Origin: Ignavibacteria bacterium
GTDB lineage: Bacteria; Bacteroidota; Ignavibacteria; UBA10030; UBA6906
Reading direction: 5' to 3'
Length of the DNA: 10,974 nt
Assembly (NCBI GenBank): GCA_029859455.1
Contig: JAOUDE010000055.1
Location: forward strand, 1-10,974
The notes beneath the pieces are model-generated. The model saw only the letters and a list, made by a program, of their open reading frames with translations. It did not search any database and was not told where the DNA came from. Shown piece by piece: positions 1 to 6,060 of this stretch (position 1 is the first letter of the stretch; each line of letters begins with the position of its first letter). The position numbers and the translations under genes were made by a program.

Positions 1-1
1 G

Positions 2-1138
2 AGAGCGAAGGTTCTGAGCGATCCATCCGATCCTAATGTGTTTCTGCCGAGAAGGATCGAGAACCAGTTTCACGACTCGAACGGGAACGGGGTTCAGGAC
101 CCGGGTGAAGCCAGTACCACTCTCGCTGAACGTCAGGCATACTGGTACCGGGACGCGTCGGTCAAAACCAATATCAGTCCGCGGCTCGGGATTTCATATC
201 CGATTACCGACAGAGGGATCCTCCATTTCTCGTATGGACATTTCCTTCAGATTCCTTCGTTCATCCATCTGTACCAGAAGCCTGACTGGAAAGTGACGAC
301 GGCAAGCGGCATCCAGGGTGTGTACGGAAATCCGGATCTCAAGGCACAGAAGACGATCATGTACGAACTGGGATTGCAGCAGCAGTTGACGGATGAACTC
401 AGCTTCGATGCGACACTCTTCTATCGGGATACCCGTGACTGGGTGACGACGAGCCCGTCGATCGATGTCGGCGATCCCGGGAGTTCCACATCCGCGTATG
501 TAGTCTATGTGAACAGAGATTATGCCAACTCACGGGGGATCACCATCTCGGCGAACAAGCGCCCGAGTGACCTCTGGACGATGAATCTGGCTTATACCTT
601 CCAGATTGCGGAAGGGATCAATTCGAACCCCGATGACGAGCTTGCCGCCCAGCGCGACAACACGGAGCCGGCCCGGTCGTTGACACCGCTGGATTGGGAC
701 CAGACTCACACCGTCAATCTTACGCTGGGGCTGGGCGAGCAGGATTGGGGCGCTTATTTCATCGGCCGCTACGGCTCCGGGCTTCCGTACACGCCGTCGA
801 TCAATCAGGCGGAGTCGCAGGGAGTCGATGCCGCCCGGATCGTGAGCAACAACAGTCGGCGCAGGCCGCCGACGATGAATATTGATGTTCGCCTGTTCAA
901 GAATTTCACCGTTGAGCCACTGAATCTCAGTCTTTTCCTTAGAGTGTTCAATCTCCTGGACAGAAGGAACGAAGTGACGGTCTACGGAGAGACAGGACGG
1001 GCCAGTGCGAGTGTCCAGAGCCTCGGTATTGGTGAAACGACAGGCGACCGGCTCAATCCCGTCAGCGCATACATAGTCCGACCCGATTTCTATTCCGAAC
1101 CCCGTGAAGTTCAGCTGGGCTTGGAGGTTACCTTCTGA
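2..1138 (+). CDS. TonB-dependent outer-membrane receptor, C-terminal part (5' end outside window)
   Basis: This is the C-terminal half of a TonB-dependent receptor beta-barrel, which would import a ligand across the outer membrane using TonB energy. The frame is open to the left edge; the GTG at 38 is an internal Val codon, so the true start lies outside. The roughly 378 visible residues show alternating amphipathic strands typical of the barrel, for example ISPRLGISYPI, ILHFSYGHFLQIPSF and YFIGRYGSGLPYTP, and the protein ends in REVQLGLEVTF with a terminal Phe, the usual outer-membrane insertion signature. A perfect 12-residue EF-hand-like loop (D-S-N-G-N-G-V-Q-D-P-G-E, bases 74-109) sits in what is probably an extracellular loop. 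The plug and any TonB box are not visible, so SusC-type versus siderophore/metal-type cannot be decided. The stop codon overlaps the next start, which implies one operon. Confidence 0.88.
   Translation, partial: RAKVLSDPSDPNVFLPRRIENQFHDSNGNGVQDPGEASTTLAERQAYWYRDASVKTNISPRLGISYPITDRGILHFSYGHFLQIPSFIHLYQKPDWKVTTASGIQGVYGNPDLKAQKTIMYELGLQQQLTDELSFDATLFYRDTRDWVTTSPSIDVGDPGSSTSAYVVYVNRDYANSRGITISANKRPSDLWTMNLAYTFQIAEGINSNPDDELAAQRDNTEPARSLTPLDWDQTHTVNLTLGLGEQDWGAYFIGRYGSGLPYTPSINQAESQGVDAARIVSNNSRRRPPTMNIDVRLFKNFTVEPLNLSLFLRVFNLLDRRNEVTVYGETGRASASVQSLGIGETTGDRLNPVSAYIVRPDFYSEPREVQLGLEVTF
1123..1127 (+). promoter_or_regulatory. Shine-Dalgarno within receptor 3' end, for the gene at 1138
   Basis: GGAGG lies 10 nt before the ATG at 1138, inside the last codons of the receptor gene. 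It favours 1138 over the downstream ATG at 1171, which has no purine-rich sequence in front of it. The spacing is a little long, so the choice is not certain. Confidence 0.5.
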
Positions 1139-4100
1139 TGATCCACAATACCATCTCTTCCGGAACCTGTATGAAAAACTATCTCCTGCCCCTCCTTTGT
1201 GCATTGATTGTTCTCACCGGTGCAGGGAGTTCTGACATGTTCGCCCAGAATCTGCCGACCGAACTTCGGGTCGATCCGACACTGAGGAGAAGAACCGAGA
1301 TCGACGGGAACAATGTCCGCACCAGTGTGTTCAACTTTGTCTTCTCCGGACGGACCGGGGCAGGTCAGGGGATCCCGTACGAGTTTCCGAAGAACACCGG
1401 CCGTTTCTACGTAGCCCTTGTGGCGTTGTTCGTCGGTGGCGAGGTGGTTGACAACACCGGCACAACGGTCCGGGTTGTCGACATACCGGCATTCCGGACG
1501 AATCCTGCCACAGGTGAGGACTGGAATATCGGTCCGATTCCCGGCTACTTCAATCCTACCGTCGGCCGTCTTGCGAAGAGCGACGAACCGGACACCTGGC
1601 CCATGACATGGCCTGACAAACTGAGCGATTCACTCGATCCCGGTTGGCCCGGGAGCTGGAACGGATTCTTCGGCAAAGATCAGTTTAACGCGGACCAGGA
1701 AATGTTTTACCGCGCGGGGGATGACAATTATACACGGTGGAACTACAGTCCTGATGCCAACTACCCCGACCGGAGGGGGCTCGGGATGCTGATAGACCAA
1801 CGGGTTCTCCAGTGGTCACAGGTTTCCGTCGCGGACGCTGTCTTCTTTATCTCTGCGGTCAGGAACGACGGAACCAAACGGATAAAGAAAACCGCGGTCA
1901 CCCTCTGGCTTGCCGATTTCGTCGGAGGCGACGGGGACTCCCAGGACGACACGCCGACGTTCGATCTGATCCAGGACATTGCCTTCTCTCTTGATGCGAA
2001 CGGGATCAGCTCCAACCCCGCCTTCCTCGGGGTCTGTGTCGGCGCGGCGGCTACACTCTACCTTGAAACGCCGGGGAACGCCGTTGACCGGATCGACAAT
2101 GACGGAGACAGCCCGGAGTATGACCTCGGCCCGAAGGTGACAGGGGATTTCTTCCTCGCCCAGATTCCAGGGACGATCGCGGAAATCAGCGGAGACCAGA
2201 TCGACAACAACCTCAACGGACTGATCGATGAAGATTCAACGCATATTGCGTTCGGAGCACAGCGTGGTGTCGGTTACGGCGATAGAATAGACAATAATGA
2301 TGATGGGGAGGGAGAGAGCCCGGTTGTCACAGCGGCTATGGTGAGCGAAGCGGGACTTGATCCGTGGAATCGGTGGCCGGCCAACCCGGAAGCTGATGCA
2401 TTTCAGGACAGCATTATCCATCTTATCGGAGTCGGCAGTGAGGATGAGGGAAAGAAATTTGCAGACAATATCGACAATGACGGCGATGCAGTCGCCGATC
2501 TTCCGACGATCACGCAGGCAATCGTGGATGCCGCAGCTGCTGATCCTCTGAAACGGTACCGGGTTCCCGGTACGAGCGTGATCCTGTATAGCGTCGGACC
2601 GGAGGACCTTGGCCGTAAATATCTGAATGACGACGGGCTTCGTGTTACGGGGATCGACGAGAATATCGACGAGATGGTGGATGAGGGAAGAAATGACGGG
2701 ATCGATAATGACGGGGACTGGAATATCTTCACCGATGATGTCGGTTTGGATGGTGCAGAGGGGACCGGTGATTTCGGCGAGGGGGATGGACGGCCCACTT
2801 CGGGTGTGGGAACGGACCTGCCAGGCGAGCCGAACATCGACAAGACTGACGTTTCAGAGGCCGACCAGATCGGTCTGACGAACGTCCAGTACCTGGCGGC
2901 AGGTGCAATCGATTTCGGAACGACCCCCGATGTCTTCTTCTGGCAGAATTTCATGCTCCCCGGGCGGTTCGTTGACCCGGAGACAATCCCGTCGCCGGGT
3001 GAGTTTGACCTGTTCGTCTCATCAGGCGTATTTCCCATGAATCCCGGTCAGATCGAACAGATCTCGTACGCCGTCGTGTTTGGCAACGCGTCAACCTGCC
3101 CCGGCAATGCCGATGTTACAGGGGCGAAAGCGGACGCCCTTCGCAAGAGGGATGCCGCCCAGCTTGCTTACGATGAAGATTATCAGTTCGCTCAGGCGCC
3201 GCTTGAACCGACGGTCACAGCGGTCGCCGGTGCACGCCTTGTGAACGGTGCCTGGCAACCGAAGGTGACACTCTACTGGGATGATGTTGCAGAAAGTTCC
3301 GAGGACCGGTTCCTGAGCGGCATTGTCGGGATGCCGGTGAAAGATTTCGAAGGATACAAGGTATACCGGTCGACTGATCCTGCTTTTGAGGATGCACGGG
3401 TGATCACCGATGCGTTCGGCAACCCCGCTCCATGGCTCAGCCCGCTCGCCACGTTTGACCTCAGGAACGGGATAAGCGGCTTCCATCCGGTTCCATTCAA
3501 CGGCGTACAGTTCCATATGGGGAACGACGTTGGGTTGTCACACACGTTTGTCGACACAACTGCGAAATTCGGTCAGACATATTACTACGCTGTTCGCGCC
3601 TACGACCAGGGTTACGCACCGTTGAACATCACGCCGGCAGAGAGCAACCTGAAGATCAGTATCGATGAGCTGACAGGCGAGGTTACATCGCTCGGCAGTT
3701 CGGTTGTCGTCGTCACTGCGGAAGCGCCGGCGGCAGGGTACGTTGCCCCGCTCGTATCAGACATCGATCTTGTCCAGGGGACAACCACCGGGACGATAGG
3801 CTATGTCATCATCGACCCGCGGGATATCAGAGACAATCACACCTATCGGGTCACCTTTCAGGATACCGTTCTTTCGGGCGGTGCTTCCAGGCCGGACACG
3901 TTTCTGACCAAGAATTTCACTCTCGCCGATGTCACAAACCCGAATGCCCTGGACACGCTGATTGACAGGAGCACAGCGGTCACTGATACGCTCGAGCAGC
4001 CTGTGACGGACGGTTTCCGGCTGGAACTGCACAATGAAACACAGTTCGGGCTGAATTCGGAACTCTCCGGATGGAATGCGATCGATGTGAATAACTTCAT

Positions 4101-4878
4101 CTTCGCGCAGTGGAAATTCGGATTCGAAGTCGGTCAGCAGAAACCATCCGATTATCTCCTGGTATTTTTTGATCAGGCCGGAGCAGACACATCGACCTTG
4201 TACAGGGCGGGGAGCACGACCTGGCCTGCGATCCCCGTGAATTTCAAGGTGTACAACGTCAGCGAGGACCGGCAGATTGATTTCGGTTTCATTGAACTGG
4301 ATGTCGTTGACGGACCGGGGCTGATGAGTGTTGCCAATGTGAACAATCTTATCCGGACGGACCGGATCATTTTCCTTGAGCCAAACCAGAATGACTCTCT
4401 GGTCTCAACCTGGAATGTCAGTCTGTCGTGGGATGTTCTCCGCCGCCGTCCCATGGCGGATGATTCGCTCACGATCATTCTCTCAAAGCTGTTCCGTTCC
4501 TCTGATATCTTTGAGTTTACCACAACGGCTCAAAAGGTCGAAAGCGATCTGGCGAAGTCTGATCTGCAGAACATCAGGGTGGTCCCGAATCCCTATGTGG
4601 CCGCAGCTGAGTGGGAGCCAAAGAATCCGTTCACATCCGGTCGCGGCCCCCGGTCGATTCATTTCACGCATCTGCCGCAACGATGTACGATCAGAATCTT
4701 CACCGTGAGCGGTGAGCTCGTGCAAACCATCATGCATGAGAGCACGATCGACAACGGAACGGCGGACTGGAATCTCCTGACGCGGGACAACCTTGCGGTG
4801 TCGTACGGAGTGTATGTATACCACGTGGACGCATTCGAACTGGGTGAGAGAGTTGGAAAATTTGCGATCATCAAATAG
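1138..4878 (+). CDS. Large secreted multidomain protein with calcium-type Asp repeats, FN3-like domain and divergent T9SS-like C-terminus
   Basis: A 1246-residue predicted exported protein of unknown specific role. The signal peptide (Lys13, then the hydrophobic run YLLPLLCALIVLTGAG, cleavage near the AQ before NLPTE) is conventional if counted from Met12 (base 1171), but the Shine-Dalgarno points to 1138. Residues about 317-540 hold a series of Asp/Asn motifs (DRIDNDGD, DQIDNNLNGLIDED, DRIDNNDDGEGE, DNIDNDGD, DGIDNDGD), probably Ca2+-binding, including an internal duplication (382-442 and 443-499). Residues about 692-840 look like a fibronectin type III domain (VTLYWDD near the start, YYYAVRAYD near the end). 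The C-terminus from residue 1145 (RVVPNPY through GVYVYHVDAF to the final Lys) resembles a T9SS sorting domain but lacks the NYPNPFNP form. It lies between a TonB receptor and a PorV/PorQ barrel, so it is probably a surface partner or T9SS cargo. No catalytic motif is visible. Confidence 0.85.
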   Translation: MIHNTISSGTCMKNYLLPLLCALIVLTGAGSSDMFAQNLPTELRVDPTLRRRTEIDGNNVRTSVFNFVFSGRTGAGQGIPYEFPKNTGRFYVALVALFVGGEVVDNTGTTVRVVDIPAFRTNPATGEDWNIGPIPGYFNPTVGRLAKSDEPDTWPMTWPDKLSDSLDPGWPGSWNGFFGKDQFNADQEMFYRAGDDNYTRWNYSPDANYPDRRGLGMLIDQRVLQWSQVSVADAVFFISAVRNDGTKRIKKTAVTLWLADFVGGDGDSQDDTPTFDLIQDIAFSLDANGISSNPAFLGVCVGAAATLYLETPGNAVDRIDNDGDSPEYDLGPKVTGDFFLAQIPGTIAEISGDQIDNNLNGLIDEDSTHIAFGAQRGVGYGDRIDNNDDGEGESPVVTAAMVSEAGLDPWNRWPANPEADAFQDSIIHLIGVGSEDEGKKFADNIDNDGDAVADLPTITQAIVDAAAADPLKRYRVPGTSVILYSVGPEDLGRKYLNDDGLRVTGIDENIDEMVDEGRNDGIDNDGDWNIFTDDVGLDGAEGTGDFGEGDGRPTSGVGTDLPGEPNIDKTDVSEADQIGLTNVQYLAAGAIDFGTTPDVFFWQNFMLPGRFVDPETIPSPGEFDLFVSSGVFPMNPGQIEQISYAVVFGNASTCPGNADVTGAKADALRKRDAAQLAYDEDYQFAQAPLEPTVTAVAGARLVNGAWQPKVTLYWDDVAESSEDRFLSGIVGMPVKDFEGYKVYRSTDPAFEDARVITDAFGNPAPWLSPLATFDLRNGISGFHPVPFNGVQFHMGNDVGLSHTFVDTTAKFGQTYYYAVRAYDQGYAPLNITPAESNLKISIDELTGEVTSLGSSVVVVTAEAPAAGYVAPLVSDIDLVQGTTTGTIGYVIIDPRDIRDNHTYRVTFQDTVLSGGASRPDTFLTKNFTLADVTNPNALDTLIDRSTAVTDTLEQPVTDGFRLELHNETQFGLNSELSGWNAIDVNNFIFAQWKFGFEVGQQKPSDYLLVFFDQAGADTSTLYRAGSTTWPAIPVNFKVYNVSEDRQIDFGFIELDVVDGPGLMSVANVNNLIRTDRIIFLEPNQNDSLVSTWNVSLSWDVLRRRPMADDSLTIILSKLFRSSDIFEFTTTAQKVESDLAKSDLQNIRVVPNPYVAAAEWEPKNPFTSGRGPRSIHFTHLPQRCTIRIFTVSGELVQTIMHESTIDNGTADWNLLTRDNLAVSYGVYVYHVDAFELGERVGKFAIIK
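2086..2757 (+). repeat. Run of calcium-type DxIDNDxD motifs in the large secreted protein
   Basis: Residues about 317-540 of the large protein contain five clear copies of a D-x-I-D-N-[DN]-x-[DN] motif, at residues 317, 353, 382, 443 and 520, plus a degenerate copy near 507-512 (DENIDE). Similar Asp-rich loops occur in thrombospondin type 3, dockerin and MopE-type metal-binding repeats, where the side chains hold Ca2+ or another metal. Which of these families applies cannot be settled by eye. Confidence 0.7.
2281..2634 (+). repeat. Tandem internal duplication of about 60 residues in the large secreted protein
   Basis: Residues 382-442 and 443-499 align as a direct tandem repeat at the protein level. 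Both begin D-x-I-D-N-[ND]-x-D, continue with P-x-[VI]-T-x-A-[MI]-V, then A-x-x-D-P-x-x-R-[WY], and end with V-G-x-E-D-x-G-[KR]-K-[FY]. The second copy has a small deletion in the middle. The DNA copies have diverged, so the event is old. Confidence 0.7.
4570..4875 (+). other. Divergent T9SS-like C-terminal sorting domain of the large secreted protein
   Basis: Residues 1145-1246 show the layout of a type A sorting domain: a Pro-Asn-Pro turn (VVPNPY), a beta-strand with a TIRIFTVSGELV core, a loop with WNL, then the GVYVYHVDAF strand and a short tail ending in IIK. The first motif is PNPY, not the NYPNPFNP seen in the two downstream proteins. Function as a secretion signal is inferred from this similarity. 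Confidence 0.6.
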
Positions 4879-4912
4879 GGTGCCTCCTCGTACAATGGCC
4901 GATCGTCGACAT

Positions 4913-4916
4913 GGAG
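4913..4916 (+). promoter_or_regulatory. Shine-Dalgarno selecting the GTG start at 4922
   Basis: GGAG lies 5 nt before the GTG at 4922. The in-frame ATG at 4895 has no such sequence and would put charged residues (ADRRHGDN) in front of the signal peptide, so GTG is preferred. Confidence 0.6.
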
Positions 4917-4921
4917 ACAAC

Positions 4922-5947
4922 GTGAATACATTTCAAAAAGCGGTTCTGCTGATGATGGTTGCTGTGACGGGAATGGTCTCCGTCGCGGATGCCCAGGTAA
5001 CGAAGGTTGGCACCAGTGCGGCGAAATTCCTGAGCATTCCTGTCGGAGCCAGGGCGCTCGGAATGGGCGGTGCATTTGTTGCCGTAGCGGATGATGCGTC
5101 GGCGATGTTCTGGAACCCCGCCGGCATTGCTCAGAACTACCAGGCCGAGGCGATGTTCTCACACTCACAGTGGATCGCGGATATCAATTTTAACTACGGA
5201 GGGGTGACCAGCCCGCTTGGCGATTTCGGGACTCTTGGACTCCATTTTACCTCTTTGTCGCTCGATGAAATGGAGAGGACCACAATCGACCAGCCGGATG
5301 GGACCGGGGAGTTCTTTTCTGTCGGAAGCATCGAAGTAGGGGTCTCGTATGCCCGGTATCTGACCGACTGGTTTGCCATCGGGGCGAATGTCAAATACAT
5401 CAATGAGCGGATCTGGAATTCCACGGCGACAGGCTGGGCAGTCGATATCGGCACCCTGTTTACCACCCCGTTCGACGGCCTGAAATTCGGCGCGTCTATT
5501 GCCAATTTCGGAACAAAAATGCAGATTGACGGTGACGATCTGCTGACCCAGAAGGATATTTCGCCCATCTCCGGCAACAACGCGAACGTCAACGCGAGGC
5601 TGACCACCGATCGGTTCGACCTGCCGTTGACGCTCCGGATCGGCCTCTCCTATGAGGCGATCGAGGATGAGGACCAGCAGCTCCTAGTCAACATAGATGC
5701 GATGCATCCGAACGACAATACCGAGAGTGTCAACATCGGTGCTGAGTACACACTGTTCCGGAAGATTTTCGCCATCAGGGCCGGATACAAAGCCCTCGGT
5801 ATCAGGGACAGCGAAGAAGAATTTACATTCGGCGGCGGGATCAACTACAATGTCGCTGCGGACCTTCGCCTGAAATTCGACTACGCGTTTGAAAGCTTCG
5901 GCATCCTGAACAACGTTCACAAGTTCACTTTGGGTGTATTATTTTAA
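4922..5947 (+). CDS. PorV/PorQ-family outer-membrane beta-barrel protein
   Basis: A 341-residue outer-membrane protein of the PorV/PorQ family (FadL-like barrels). In Bacteroidota, PorV is the T9SS shuttle that receives cargo by its C-terminal domain after translocation and passes it to the attachment complex. From the GTG start there is a clear signal peptide: Lys6, a hydrophobic core LLMMVAVTGMVSV, and A-D-A before Gln25. Mature residues 31-70 carry the family hallmark (SAAKFLSIPVGARALGMGG, then VADDASAMFWNPAGIA). The rest alternates polar and hydrophobic strands and ends in the barrel-type terminus FTLGVLF. It starts 43 nt after the large secreted protein, probably in the same operon. Family membership is strong; that it is a working PorV rather than a paralogous channel is inference from context. 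Starts at 4793 (GTG) or 4895 (ATG) are open but disfavoured. Confidence 0.88.
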   Translation: MNTFQKAVLLMMVAVTGMVSVADAQVTKVGTSAAKFLSIPVGARALGMGGAFVAVADDASAMFWNPAGIAQNYQAEAMFSHSQWIADINFNYGGVTSPLGDFGTLGLHFTSLSLDEMERTTIDQPDGTGEFFSVGSIEVGVSYARYLTDWFAIGANVKYINERIWNSTATGWAVDIGTLFTTPFDGLKFGASIANFGTKMQIDGDDLLTQKDISPISGNNANVNARLTTDRFDLPLTLRIGLSYEAIEDEDQQLLVNIDAMHPNDNTESVNIGAEYTLFRKIFAIRAGYKALGIRDSEEEFTFGGGINYNVAADLRLKFDYAFESFGILNNVHKFTLGVLF

Positions 5948-6060
5948 CAGAGCTGTCCATTCTCAGGGAAGGAGGCGCGATACGAAGCAATTGATGTAAG
6001 AGATGATTCGACCACTACTGTATACTGTTGTTAACGTTCATCTAATAAAAGGAGGAAGCC
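5948..6060 (+). promoter_or_regulatory. 113-bp leader with a possible promoter before the CBM-like protein gene
   Basis: This is the longest gap in the window and is more AT-rich than its surroundings. A TATACT hexamer at 6021-6026 could be a -10 box, but no good -35 stands 16-18 bp upstream: TTGATG at 5991 is 24 bp away. It also does not fit the Bacteroidota TAnnTTTG form. A second purine-rich AAGGAGG at 5969-5975 serves no visible gene. No hairpin with a T-tract follows the previous gene. A promoter is plausible but weakly supported. Confidence 0.3.
6048..6055 (+). promoter_or_regulatory. Near-perfect Shine-Dalgarno before the gene at 6061
   Basis: AAAGGAGG ends 5 nt before the ATG at 6061. 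It is the strongest ribosome-binding site in the window and fixes this start. It suggests high translation and a host that uses Shine-Dalgarno pairing, unlike most Bacteroidia. Confidence 0.85.

Noticed and set aside
530..1204. 224-codon minus-strand open frame opposite the receptor
   Set aside because: It lies fully opposite a well-supported barrel sequence, has no recognisable domain or signal, and is basic and Arg-rich as expected for the antisense of a GC-rich gene.
2403..3038. 211-codon minus-strand open frame opposite the large cargo
   Set aside because: Ser/Pro-rich composition is the antisense shadow of the Asp/Gly-rich repeat region; no domain features.
4793..4921. Longer N-terminus for the PorV/PorQ gene (GTG at 4793 or ATG at 4895)
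   Set aside because: Both would place non-signal residues before a clean signal peptide, the first would overlap the upstream gene by 86 bp, and the Shine-Dalgarno fits only the GTG at 4922.
5991..6026. TTGATG / TATACT as a sigma70 promoter pair
   Set aside because: The spacing is 24 bp, well outside the usual 16-18 bp; only a weak promoter suggestion is kept for the region.
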